Source: Lepidodermella squamata (Eukaryota > Gastrotricha). Taken from it: a stretch of 64,000 nt of DNA. The DNA is taken from positions 2,542,001-2,606,000 of the forward strand of contig JBLDXI010000002.1 of the NCBI GenBank assembly GCA_047495785.1, read 5' to 3'. Position numbers and translations under genes: made by a program. This document shows, piece after piece, positions 11,108 to 21,719 of the stretch; positions within the stretch are counted from its first letter, which is position 1; every line of letters begins with the position of its first letter. Below the pieces are notes generated by a model. The model was not told the DNA's origin. It did not search any database and was given only the letters and a program-made list of their open reading frames with translations.

Positions 11108-13784
11108 ATGACGGTTGAAATGAACGGTGATTCATGGGCTATTACTGGCCCGGCTGCTCTTCAACAGGTAAAGTCATGAAATTAATTGAAAAATCAAATT
11201 TTTAATCGCTTGATTAGGAAATAACCTGCTCTATTTGCTCGAATCTGTATGCCGAGCCGAAAATGTTGCCAGACTGCTATCATTCGTTTTGCGAAAAATG
11301 CATCGTAAATTTGGCGGAGGGCAAGGAAAACGGCGAGCGTTCTCTGGAATGTCCAAGTTGCCGCACAGTCAACACGATCGCTAAAGGCAAAGGTTAGAAA
11401 CTTGAAGTAAAATTTGTGGTTTTCAATTCATTTTTTATTTTGAAGACCTTGCTTCTGACATCGTGCTTGGAAAGGTTCTGGGGGCTATTTCGACCGACAA
11501 AAGTCAACTAGACTCCGAGCTGAAGCAGGTTAAAACGGAGGATCTAGCGAAATTTCAAAAGGTAACAAAATTATACTTTTAAAAGTTCAAATATCTCAAA
11601 TTTCAAATTTTCAGCTTATGGAGGCGAAATCCAAGTTTGATGATTTATTGGACGAAAGTGCCGCTAAGGCGAAGCGCGATATTTTGAATCGAGCTGACGA
11701 ACTGATGCGAACTTTTCGCAATCTGGTCCTTGCGAAAGCGGACGAGCTATGCGTCGATGTTGACCGATCTCTAGCCGCGAATCGCCGGAAATTTCGCCAG
11801 GACGAAAGCGAAACTGACCAATCCAAACATCTTGAGGTTTTTCAAATTTTAAGCTGGAGTTTTTAAAATAATTTTCCGATTTAGCTGCTGGAGAAACTTG
11901 TCGATCAGGTTGAGGATATGGAAGAATCAGACGCTCTGAACCCAAACGCCGTGATATCGTTCCATCAAGACGTTTGCCGGCTGGAAAATACGGCCACTTC
12001 CGATACCAAAAACCCACCTGCTGGTCTGATTTTCGCCTCTGATGACGACTTCAGCTCTAAATTGTCCGAGCTTTTCGAGCTTAGTTTCGGCTGTGTTCAA
12101 ACTTGTCATGAGGATGGTAAAATGGTAAGTTCGATTTCCCTTAAATCATCGATTTTTTTTAATTATTAGTTAAAATTAAGGTGGCTCCTTTATACCAATC
12201 AATGTCGTTGGTTGACGAGGTGATCCTGCAAATGCCGAGCGACATTCACTCGCTGCATTACTCGAGTCTTCAGGAAAAATTGGACAACTACGACATAACT
12301 AATGTCTGGGAAATTCCTGGGACTAAGCTGATTTTAGCTCTGCATTCGTACCAACAAGAACGGCCGAAATTTTCGTGTTTCAATCGACGCAAGTTGAAAG
12401 ACGATCGTCTTGTGGTATGAGCCTTGCTTCAACTAAAAAATTTAGCTAAAATTTGCGTAAATTTCAGGTTTTTAATGTTGAAAAATCGAAATTTGTGACT
12501 GCTGTGACGCTTTTCGACCCGGCTCATGAGGATTTTATCAATCTGGACGTGGAAGACAACGGTTATGTAAATGAAGATTACGTGCTATCCGTATCAGAAC
12601 TCGCGATTTCTTCGACTGGCCATGCGTTTTTCATCGACGACGAGCAAGATTCGAAAATATTCTGGTTCAAACTCGACCTCGAGGCTGAGGAGTACCGACT
12701 GAAACTCATGCCTAGCGTTTTCGCTGAACTGCCCGTCGACGAACTGAACCCTGAATTCGGCAAATTTTTCGCCGGTCTCTACCTTGATGAGAAATTGAAC
12801 GAGTTATTCGTGACTGTTCGAAGCAGTGAGGAAGAGCGGTTCGAAGGTTGGGTTCACGTTTATTCGATCCCAAGTGGTGAGTTGAAGAGCAGCATCAAGC
12901 TACCCTTCGACCAGCCTGATATTATCGCTGTCTACCGCGAATCGAAAGAAGCCGACCCTGTTGTCGCTATTTCAATTGTTGACGATGAAAAGCCATTTTC
13001 GTGCCAAGTTGCGGTTGGAACTTGGTCGGGAGATGCGATCGAAAATTGGGTTTATTTGACGCCGAGACATCGCGGTCGTAATATTCGCCAAAACCTGCCT
13101 TATTCTTACCAGCATGTGAAAACGCTGAAATTCGACCAAGACGGCAATTTGATGGTTCTTCACCAGTGCTGCGCATTTGATACCCGGATCGAAGTTTGTC
13201 ATTTTTATTTTTTATTCTCGATTCACATTTTTTTTTTAATTTTTAAGATTTATCGTGCTGAGGATTTCAAGTTGAAGAGCTTTATCCCGAAAAATAGCGA
13301 TGCCCTGTCAACCAGCTTAAAGAGTAATTTTATTAATTTTATCAATTTTTTCAAACATATTTGAAAAATAGTGGCGCCGCCTGTTTGCCTAGCTAATTTG
13401 AACGGCATTGCGTTGCTGACTGGAATCACGGCTAAAAAGTCTCGTTTAACGGAAATCGATACGGGGCCTCGATTTGTTGGCATCTTCAACGACTATTACG
13501 CTTTTGATGAAAACGGCGAAATTGACGAAGACGATGATGCCACGCGAATAATCGAAGCTCTGGACGAGAAAATTGAGGCGGAAGAGGAGAGTGAAATCGA
13601 GGAGGAGGAGGAGGAAGACGAAGACGACGACGAGGAGTCAGAAAATGAATCTGATGACGACGGCAGCGACGAAGCTGAATTTTCGAACTCTGGTATTTTA
13701 AGGATGATCTCGGGCGATTTGGAACAAGGATCTCAACCGACTGTGGTTGTTGCGTGCTCAGGACGACTGCTGATTTTCCGTTGA
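11108..13784 (+). CDS. RING-finger protein, tandem copy 3
   Basis: Exons 11108-11167, 11218-11392, 11446-11561, 11615-11836, 11885-12124, 12181-12414, 12468-13193, 13248-13323 and 13372-13784 join to 753 codons. The RING starts at Cys24 (CSIC, CYHSFCEKC, CPSC). Exon 11885-12124 equals two exons of copies 1 and 2, so one intron has been lost or never gained. The second half carries the same propeller-like blocks (STGHAFFIDDEQDS, FDQDGNLMVLHQC). The C-terminal acidic tract is the longest of the three, with a near-pure Glu/Asp run at about 13580-13650, and the ending is SGRLLIFR. The start lies 151 bp after the stop of copy 2. Probable E3 ligase; substrate unknown. Confidence 0.85.
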
Positions 13785-13889
13785 TTAGAGAAAAGAACCG
13801 GTTTTACCTTGCCTACAAACTCATTTTGATCCATCTTAATTTTACTTAATTTAATCTCCAGTTATTAAATTATGATTCGACAGAGAACT

Positions 13890-13895
13890 AATAAA
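13890..13895 (+). promoter_or_regulatory. Probable polyadenylation signal, RING gene copy 3
   Basis: AATAAA about 105 bp after the stop. The 3' end converges with the class C GPCR gene ending at 13954. Confidence 0.5.
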
Positions 13896-13953
13896 GTTTT
13901 TTCGTGAATATTTATTTCGCTTCGATTGATCAAAAGTTATCGTTAGTCAATTT

Positions 13954-16365
13954 CTATTTATTTCCAGAGCGATGCCTGTGAATGTTCACCAGAGAAGGTA
14001 TTGCCACGATCACGCTTGTGCTAGCTGAAAATACGAGAATTCCATATGATAGCGCACTCTGCTGTAAACTAGTCGAGTCTTTAGAGGAGTAAGCGATCAA
14101 ATTCACTAAAACCACAGCTATGTAGACGGCAAAAGCGTTCAAAGCTGCGACGCGGGCTGCCCGGAAATCGAAGGCCATAGAAATAGGCGGAATCTTTTTC
14201 CTTACCTCGATAGAAATTAGTGCGGCGAGCAGCAGCAATAAGCCATTGAGGCCGATGATAGCACCAAGCCATCCATGCAAATCAGCCGAGTGACACATAT
14301 AAGTTTCTATTAGGAAGTAAACGTCTTGATCCGCATCAAATTGCACTGGGGTTTCATATTTGAAAGCTGATACTGGATCGAGACTGAACCATATAATCAA
14401 TAAGATGACCGTGATTCCTGTGAAGGCGCAACATCCTACGTTTATAAATAGATTTGCTCTCCACCTTAAAATTATTCTGTCCACCAGGGCTAAATTTCTG
14501 GCACCATCCAAGTGGAAATTCGAAGTTTCATTAGTCCGTACCGTCTCCCAATGCTCAAACGCATTGCTGACGCCGCCTGCAGACATACTTGAACCCCGGA
14601 TCAAGCCAGAATACATACCAGACTCTGATACCGCTGACTCAACTTTTCTGCCCTTCCGACGTCGGCGCATCAAGCTTCGATTTCCACTCATAGAAATCAT
14701 GAGCATTCTTGAAAATAGATTCCCATTGACTATAGTCACTCCGACGGCTCCAAGGATGAGCAATGAAATACACGAGTTGGTGTTATTAGCTCCCTCAATA
14801 GAATTCAACGAACCACTTGCGATAGCTGCTCCCGTCATGATACTAGCACCAATGTACAAAAAGCAATTCGCAAATTTGCTATTATAGTCAAGAGGGGCTT
14901 TTTTATCCACCATAGCGATGCAGCAGAATATTGTTTCCCCGAGAATCATTACAGCGGCTATTGATGTTATAGCGTAAAATGAGCTTGAAGAGTACTGAAA
15001 TCGGATTCGACGAATCGTCGATAAATCTTTCGGGGGCCCACCTGAATGGGACATCCATAGCAGCGGTTGCTTTTCCAAGATGCTAACATTCCCCGAGTCA
15101 TCGAAAGCCATTTGCTGCGCTAGTCGAAGACTTCCGTTGAGAAATTGCGCGACATGCAATGGCTCACCGTCGAACTCGAGCCTTTTTGAATAGAAGATGC
15201 GACCAGCTCTCAAACCATTGAAATCGGTTTTCGCAGCACTTTGATTGAGAACTCGCATGACAAGCTCTGGGTATTCGGTGAAATTCTTCAAAGTCAAGTT
15301 GTGGGTTGTCTTTAATGTTCTTTCGGCTTGATCTAAAGCCATTAATGCTAATATCGCGCCATCGTGACAAAGGTGACGAGTTTGATAGTCCATGAATCGG
15401 GAGTTGTTGATGGCAACATCCAGAGCTGAGTCGAAATATTTTGTGTCATAGCCAAGGACTGAATTTCCAGTCGGTACTACAGCATAGAAGAAATTCCCGA
15501 TCCAAATTGCGATTTTAAATTGATTAACGAGAACTTCTGATGGGCAGCCTGGTACGTTGACTGTGAAGGGAGAGAAAAAAGATGTCGAAGGAAGGACCCA
15601 GGCGAATCGAGGTCCTGTGATTGAAGCGTAATAGGCCTGGCATAGAATCTTCGCCACCAAAACCGTGCTGGACGTTGAAGCTATTGCCACCACCCTGGAT
15701 TTGGTTCTTTCTATTTCCTTGAAGAGATCGGGGGTAACATCAGTAATACCGACCAACATGCTAAATTTGAGCCCGATCTTCAAGCCCTCTTCGTACATTT
15801 CTTTCGTGCTGAGAGGTTCGTTAAGGTTACCCATATTTATGATAACTCCAATCTCATTCCAATGACCAACGAGCTTCGAAAAATGAGCAATGGCCGCAAA
15901 CATTTTGTCGGCAGGCATGATAGATTTGTATAGATTAGGTAGCAATTTTCTGTTTGCGGTTAATGTTGGACCTGTACACGCGTAAGAAAACTGAACCATG
16001 TTATGATAGCGCACAATGCCTGCTATTGTAGTGCACAAGTTGCTGGTGCCAATGACTGCCGGGGAAATGAAACTATTCCCTGTAGTGTTAACATTCCCGT
16101 AGAAATCCATAAGTGTTCGAGGAGCCAAAGTAGCGAAAGGGCCTTCGTTGACCAAAGTTAGATTGATATGATACTCCTTCAAATATGAATCCTGCCGATT
16201 GAAAAGGTCCACCGCTAGCTTTATCGCAGCTGAGCATGTTCGACCGTCCAGTGTTTCTCGGGCTGGAAAAAACGCTATTGTTTGCAATATGAATGGCTTT
16301 GCAATCTGACTTCCAACAGCGCTGAACAAAGCAAGTAAAAGCGAAGAAATAAATTCGTGTGTCAT
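13954..16365 (-). CDS. GABA-B-like class C GPCR, paralogue 1
   Basis: A single exon of 803 codons from the ATG at 16365. This start gives a signal peptide (MTHEFISSLLLALFSAVGSQ) and matches paralogue 2; the frame is open a little further upstream without an ATG at its end. Residues about 21-438 form a Venus-flytrap (ANF-receptor) domain with GABA-B-type landmarks (VQFSYAC, ANRKLLPNLY, RHLCHDGAILALMALD). SGGPPKDLS (about 438) precedes TM1 as in GABA-B receptors. Seven membrane segments follow, with IIWFSLDPVSAF after TM4 and a TM7 ending AIPSL. Intracellular loop 2 is long and begins with RRRRK. The C-terminal tail is about ten residues, so the coiled coil of mammalian GABA-B subunits is absent. 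It is a plasma-membrane receptor by inference; the ligand is unknown. Near-identical to the gene at 21720. Confidence 0.9.
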   Translation of the reverse strand: MTHEFISSLLLALFSAVGSQIAKPFILQTIAFFPARETLDGRTCSAAIKLAVDLFNRQDSYLKEYHINLTLVNEGPFATLAPRTLMDFYGNVNTTGNSFISPAVIGTSNLCTTIAGIVRYHNMVQFSYACTGPTLTANRKLLPNLYKSIMPADKMFAAIAHFSKLVGHWNEIGVIINMGNLNEPLSTKEMYEEGLKIGLKFSMLVGITDVTPDLFKEIERTKSRVVAIASTSSTVLVAKILCQAYYASITGPRFAWVLPSTSFFSPFTVNVPGCPSEVLVNQFKIAIWIGNFFYAVVPTGNSVLGYDTKYFDSALDVAINNSRFMDYQTRHLCHDGAILALMALDQAERTLKTTHNLTLKNFTEYPELVMRVLNQSAAKTDFNGLRAGRIFYSKRLEFDGEPLHVAQFLNGSLRLAQQMAFDDSGNVSILEKQPLLWMSHSGGPPKDLSTIRRIRFQYSSSSFYAITSIAAVMILGETIFCCIAMVDKKAPLDYNSKFANCFLYIGASIMTGAAIASGSLNSIEGANNTNSCISLLILGAVGVTIVNGNLFSRMLMISMSGNRSLMRRRRKGRKVESAVSESGMYSGLIRGSSMSAGGVSNAFEHWETVRTNETSNFHLDGARNLALVDRIILRWRANLFINVGCCAFTGITVILLIIWFSLDPVSAFKYETPVQFDADQDVYFLIETYMCHSADLHGWLGAIIGLNGLLLLLAALISIEVRKKIPPISMAFDFRAARVAALNAFAVYIAVVLVNLIAYSSKDSTSLQQSALSYGILVFSASTSVIVAIPSLVNIHRHRSGNK

Positions 16366-17324
16366 TCTATGGATAGAAGGATTGAATTTTGATGCGTTTT
16401 GATGATTGACTTGAGCTAGAATTAAAGTTCGGGGTAATCCTTTATTCTTCATTCCTCCGCAGGTTTGCTCGGGAGAAATATCAGGCTTTAACAGCAATAA
16501 GCAATTAAGATATCTGGTTTCATAATTTTACATTGGCATTTTAGTTGCTGTCATATCATATTCTACGTGCTGTTCACTGCAGAGTGGCGGGAACACGATG
16601 GAGAAATTTTTTACAATGCGTGTTGAAAGCTGATATATTTGTTTTGATTTGAAAAATTCACAAGCGAAAATTCATAAATTGCCCTTCATTCGGACAATTT
16701 TGATTTCCAATGCCTATGTTCAGCTCAATGTAAAAGCTTGTATAAATGTAGAAGAGGTCGCAATACCTTTCTTAAAATATACCTAGAGAGGTTCTGATGC
16801 CAACACTCAGACACCATCAGGAAAGGCGTTTACGGGTACAAATTAGTTCTTCACCCTCTTAATATTGTTATCTTTACCCAACTTTATCTTTATTGATTTA
16901 TTGATTTATTTGTTTGAGAGCTATAACACCCAGGAGAGAGCAGCTCGACATGGTTGGAAATTGAAAGGAAAAATATAACTCCAGGACAGTAACAAAGATA
17001 TAGGACAATGGCAAATGATATATACGAACAATAAATCATAAACAAGTGACGTAGATAGTAAGGCTGATCAGCAATTTAAAATGATATAAACAAAATGTAA
17101 CAACAACAAAAGCAAAACACGGGATTTGATTTTAGCAATGTAAAATACAAAAATGTAAATATTTTATTTGAAAGAAGTGGTAAGAAATTAGGTATTTGAA
17201 TTTAGCAGAATTCTTTTCGAAAATATGCGAGTGGGTGGCTTCCCGACATGCCAGGGCCGTCTAGCCGTCTCAGACTGATTAACACTCATCGGCAGTTGAT
17301 TCCTAAGGTCGGGACCTCGATAGC
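16366..17324. other. Upstream region of class C GPCR 1
   Basis: No gene is visible. Roughly 16500-16700 is similar to 24290-24480 upstream of paralogue 2, for example GTTTCATAATTTTAC and GTTGAAAGCTGAT in both. The gene duplication therefore carried the promoter-proximal DNA. The rest (16800-17324) is AT-rich sequence without a recognisable element. Confidence 0.6.
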
Positions 17325-17335
17325 TAATAGTGCGT

Positions 17336-17614
17336 TCACAAACTACTTCGGAGAGGATCTGGCACGTCATCAGGCTCCAGCGACTGCAAGATGGCTCGCA
17401 GCATCGGGTCTTCCTCGTTCTCACCGTTGTCACCGTTGCGCCGCTTCTTGGCCTTCTTGTAGCCGTTGGTAGCGACAGGTGTAGCGCTTTCCGCCGGCAA
17501 TGCGGCACTGGGCTGAGAAGCGGATGGCGGCAAAACTTCACCTTGGGTGTCATCGATCGGCTGTGCGGCGGCTTGATCGAAATGCGGCAGGTTGTCGTCG
17601 CCAGCGGTAGACAA
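17336..17614 (-). pseudogene. Possible second transposon ORF fragment
   Basis: An open frame on the - strand next to the left end. It encodes a Pro/Ala-rich stretch, a basic KKAKKRR patch and an acidic end with [15 protein letters not shown], which faintly recalls the BESS-type tail of MADF/Myb-like accessory proteins of PIF/Harbinger elements. It has no ATG start and may be chance. Confidence 0.25.
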
Positions 17615-17754
17615 GTCAGCGCGATTGACGGCGGCAGTGGTGGCGGCGACGGCGGCGGCGTTGCTTTGGCGGGAGACAGATGCCGGTGCAGAGTCAGCGG
17701 CAGATTTCCCTTTGTTCTAGAAGAAAAACATTATTTTATTTATGAAACCAAAAT

Positions 17755-18130
17755 TCATGATTTTTTTCAAGGCACGTACTCTATTGTGTTGATGGCCGTA
17801 GTCGACGCCAAGTATCGATTTGTTCTGGTGGACGTAGGCGCTCATGGACGTTTCAGCGACGGCGGCGTCTTCAAAAACAGCGGTTTGCTAGATTACTGCA
17901 ACCAAACGACTCCAACCGAAGTCATGTCTCCGCCCTCTCACATCAATAGGCGAATCACTATTTCCTGATAGCTGAAAGGCTGATGCCGCCTTTGGCTTAG
18001 ATTGGAACCTACTCTCTCCGTACCCGGGCCAAACCACCGGCAATTTACCCGCCAACAAGCATACTTTCAACTACCGTTTGTCGCGGGGCCGTCGTGTCGT
18101 CGAAAATGCTTTTGGCATCTTAGTCTGGAT
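17755..18130 (+). pseudogene. PIF/Harbinger-like transposase remnant (DDE_4 type)
   Basis: The + strand reads [18 protein letters not shown] followed by [13 protein letters not shown], the core of the PIF/Harbinger DDE domain around its first two acidic residues. After a break with an in-frame stop near 17968 the next block gives [10 protein letters not shown] and [18 protein letters not shown], the conserved C-terminal block of the same family. The N-terminal half is missing and the frame is interrupted, so this copy is dead. Confidence 0.8.
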
Positions 18131-18137
18131 ATGCAGT

Positions 18138-18315
18138 GTCAAAGTCCAACTACTTGTTGCTGGGTCGGTCGCGATAGTGGGGCTGGTCGGGTTGGTGGGT
18201 GTGATTTTTTTCATACTAGATTACTCAATTGATAGAATCGCGTGCTGCCAAGCCCCATTGATCCCATTGATGCTATCATATCGACTATCAGAGCAACACG
18301 TAGTTGGACTTTGAC
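18138..18315. repeat. Dispersed repeat with 23-bp inverted ends, copy 1
   Basis: Bases 18138-18160 and 18293-18315 are inverted copies with one mismatch (core AAAGTCCAACTAC). The internal sequence (GTAGTGGGGCTGG-like block, then GAATCGCGTGCT, then GATGCTA.TATCATATCGA) recurs at 40781-40946. Similarity continues about 30 bp past the right end, so the true unit may be larger than the inverted pair. Confidence 0.7.
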
Positions 18316-18458
18316 TCCGTAAAATCCGGCCTAAGATGCTGGCATCGCATCAGCCCGATTTCGGCTGCTGCGCATAACTATGGAGCTGTCGCCCGAGATG
18401 GCCGAGGACGCAGTTCTAGCGAGGGATATAGTGAAATCATTACCAAATTATTGAATTC

Positions 18459-18660
18459 AGTACCAAACATCATTGAATTTCGTACCAAATTATTCCAAAC
18501 AGTTCCAAATCCCCAATTTGAAGACCCAGTCTTCAACCCTAACCTAACCCCAACCTAACCCTAACCTAACCCTAACCATAACCCTAACCCTAACCCTAAC
18601 CCTAACCAGTTGAAAAACGAATAAAATGGTTAGGTATTGAATTAAATGAAATTTGGTACC
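18459..18660. repeat. Inverted pair flanking a telomere-like tract
   Basis: Bases 18459-18486 and 18633-18660 are imperfect inverted repeats (about 22 of 28 match; both contain GTACCAAA-type motifs). They enclose the CCCTAA-rich tract. Confidence 0.5.
18536..18607. repeat. Interstitial telomere-like repeat
   Basis: About 72 bp of CCCTAA units mixed with CCTAA and CCCCAA variants. The last third is a clean CCCTAA array. It resembles the (TTAGGG)n telomere motif read on the opposite strand. Confidence 0.85.
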
Positions 18661-19715
18661 GGCGTAAGATTTTCCCTTCTAGCGATCCCCGCTCTTCATA
18701 ACTTTGCAATGGCCGAAGTCTCATCGTACCAAATCAGTGATCGAGAGGTGTGGGAGAGCTGGGAAGAGATCCAGAGCGAGGGCGCGCTGCCGAGTTTCAT
18801 CCCTGAAAAGGTGCGCGACACCGGGAAGAAGGGCCTCGAACATGGTCAGCAGCTGCGATCAAATCTCACGTTGTGGTTTCAATCGGAGACGGGCATGGTT
18901 GATTGGCAGAGCAAAATGATAAATAAGAAGTATTGATCCTCTTTGAAATATTGCTGAAATTTGTGCGACCGTTGTACTGCTGTTTCTCTCTTCGAAAATT
19001 GTTTGAGCGGTTTCCTAGTTTTGCTTAAAATTGAATGACGCCTTTTATGTACTGCTTTCATGTACTGTTTTTCGAAAAAATATTGATTGAGAAATATTCA
19101 TGGCGCAGTTGGAAGACGTTCAGAGCAGGGTCATTCTTAGAAATCAATACAAATATCATTGTTGGAGGTTTTCGAAAATCGCAGAAATAAATCAGGAAAA
19201 AATCATCCAAGTTCGCTCCAAGTATCAAAAGATAGCTCTTGAAATGAAGAATCTACTCTCCTGAAAAAGTCCTTCAATTTAGCTTTCTTAGAATCAGTTT
19301 TCACGGTTTATTTCCGAATGCGAAAAATTCTTTCCCAATTTTTGATCAGTTCTTTCATTATTAAAATTTTGAAAAAAATACTACCGTGTTCCTCTTGAAG
19401 AGATCTATCAGATGAAATTTGGTTCTTTCTCACGCGACCTTTCGTCCCCAAGAAATTGATGGAGGAAATTTCGAATTTCTCGATATTTGGCCTCCAAGAA
19501 ATTGATGAATCAGCAGACCATCTGGCGCCCATGGCGTTACACCCCTTTTCTCGTGAGTAGTCAGTCTATACTGATATTATGTCTATGCAAACAATAGAAA
19601 CTTCGGTCGTCACGCTGCACGCGCGCGTAGAAAATGCCACTGATAAGGCCTCCGAAGTTTGTACTTCGCTCTCCGAAGCGTTCGGTCTCCGAAGTAGTTT
19701 GTGAACGCACTATTA

Positions 19716-20269
19716 AACATCAGCTCATGGTGACGGGTGTTGTAGCTGGAAGGGTCTTTCATTACGAATTGCACTATGATTGCACGATGACAGAAGCTTG
19801 TTGATTTAAGCAGTTCCACAAAGATGTAGCTAAATGAATCGCGTGCTTTTGTTGCACAACGAACCATACGAGGCGATGTCGAAGAGGAGCTGCGTCGGCG
19901 TGAGGATGAGCGCCGCGTATGATTCGAACTGCGCGATCTTGAGTTGATTGGAGCCGATGCAACGTTGTCGGTGCTGCCTGTCCCAAAGTCAAGTCGCCAT
20001 ATAATATGCTGTTTTGCGGTCGAAAAATGTTGTTGTTTGTTTGAGCGCGAACAGGCCATGAAACGTACTATATAGGACGCCGCGGCTCGCAGAGCATCAA
20101 CAATGATGTGATTTTTTTAATGAGGTGCAAAGTCCAACTTGCTGATTTTTGATATAAAAAGTGTGATTGTTCACATTCCTGGCTCATTACTTTTGTCCCG
20201 AGGAAATATTAATCATTGCTACGAAGCCGCAGCGTCCTGTAGTACGTCTCATGCTTTCCGCGCCTTGCT
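19716..20269 (-). pseudogene. Non-LTR retrotransposon fragment (3' end of an RT ORF)
   Basis: On the - strand at about 19774-19992 the frame reads LHRLQSTQDRAVRIIRGA and later QQKHAIHLATSLWNCLN. This pattern is typical of the region after the reverse transcriptase in Jockey/CR1-like elements. No start and no complete domain is present. The rest of the interval shows nothing. Confidence 0.55.
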
Positions 20270-21510
20270 TTTAACGCCTTTGATGTGTTGTTTGAACGTA
20301 ACGGTTGAATCGTTGCAACCAATCAGGAATAAGGAAGGCGAGCTTGTTACAGACTTAGACAAAATACTCGATGTGATGAAAGATTATTTCTCGGAACTCC
20401 TCGAGGGTTGTGAGATAGATGACTTCATTGCCGAGTGTGAAGCAAACATTGGCAGCGAAGAACACCCCCCCCCCCCCCTGATTCGAATAGAATTAGTTCT
20501 CAAGAAATTAGATCTGCGTTAAATCATATGAAAAATGGCAAAGCTGCCGGCATCGATGATGTTACCCCGGGGATGCTAAAAGCCTTAGATGACGCTGGCT
20601 TTGAATGGCTTAGTCAAATTTTGAACCAAGCTTGGTCGAAGAAGACCATTCCGGAGGAGTGGTCGACGGCGATCAAAGCCCCGCTCTACAAAAATAAAGG
20701 TGAACAATCTGATTGCAAAAATTACCGAGGTATTAGTTTAATCAGTGTTTTAGGCTAATTATATGCTATTATTTTAGAACGGAAACTGCGAAATATCATT
20801 GGCTCTAAAATATCGAAACGTCAGTTTGGTTTCCAACCCAGAAAAGGTTGCCGCGATTGTATCTTTATTTTGCGCAGGTTAATTGAAAAGGTGATTTTTT
20901 GCAGCGGAAAAGAAATGCATCTAGTCTTTATTGATCTGGAGAAGGCCTGCGACCTAATAGATCGCGAGAAGGTCTGGACTGCACTCGAGCAACTAGGTGT
21001 CGATGCTATTACAAGTACTTAATCGCAGCTATTACAAGTTTTTATGAAGTCAATAAAGTTGCTATTAGGATCAAATCAATTGTCGGATTACTTCATTGTG
21101 AAGAGGGGCTTACGGCAGGGCTGCCCTTTTTCTCCGCTCCTCTTTATTGCAACTTTCGATTTAATTTGTCACAAACTCATGTCTACCCCGGGTGGTTTCC
21201 CGATTTCAAAAGATGAATTTCTGAACCTTATTGCTTTCGCTGATGATGGTACTCATATTGGTATGAGCCATGAGGAAATAAAATTGCTTTTAGAAGTTTT
21301 CGACAGGGCCTGTAAGGAATTAGGATTGAAAATAAGCGTGAGCAAAACCCAATACATAGTGATTGGCGAAGATAGGGATTACCAATTAGAGCTTGAAGGT
21401 AACATCCTGGAAAAGGTCAAGTCTTTCAAATATTTATATAGGTAGCATCATTACATCAGATGGCAAAATGGAGGAGAAACTGAAGGCTCGCAGAGCGCAA
21501 GCTGGCAGCT
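20270..21510 (+). pseudogene. Degenerate non-LTR reverse transcriptase (RTE-like)
   Basis: Broken + strand frames give KNGKAAGIDDVTPGMLKAL, NYRGISLISVLG, RQFGFQPRKGCRDC, FIDLEKACDLIDREKVW, VKRGLRQGCPFSPLLF and the catalytic-type IAFADDGTHIG. These are reverse transcriptase motifs in the correct order. Stops and frameshifts fall near 20520, 20757 and 21025, and a run of about 14 C occurs near 20465. The sequence stops being recognisable at about 21510. The NYRGISL form suggests the RTE side of non-LTR elements. Confidence 0.85.
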
Positions 21511-21719
21511 GCTATGAAGGAGAATTTTAATTTTTCAATTTATTGGCAATTCAAAGTGAAGCGGTCACATTTATCTTTTCATTTCATAATCTTGTCGAAT
21601 TTTTAAAGCTTCATTCGTCATCGTCAACTAAACTCCAGCTAAATCAGTTATTATATTATAAGGTATGCGTGTGGCGCGTCCGCGAGAAATAATCATTTCA
21701 AGTTATCGCGATTCAATTA

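Larger units (their letters stand above)
17325..19715. mobile_element. PIF/Harbinger-like DNA transposon with perfect 30-bp inverted ends
   Basis: The 30 bases at 17325-17354 recur as an exact reverse complement at 19686-19715; the shared core reads TAGTGCGTTCACAAACTAC. Between them lies a broken PIF/Harbinger-type transposase on the + strand and a telomere-like tract. A 3-bp TWA target duplication, usual for this superfamily, is suggested by TAA/TTA at the ends but cannot be fixed because these bases belong to the inverted repeat. The right end carries extra CTCCGAAG motifs. The 2391-bp span is inferred from the ends and may hold nested insertions. Confidence 0.75.

Noticed and set aside
14360-14887. 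175-residue + strand frame
   Set aside because: It is antisense to the 7TM region of class C receptor 1; a similar shadow appears under receptor 2.
20122-20146. GCAAAGTCCAAC motif as a third copy of the dispersed repeat
   Set aside because: The match is only about 12 bp and the internal sequence is absent.
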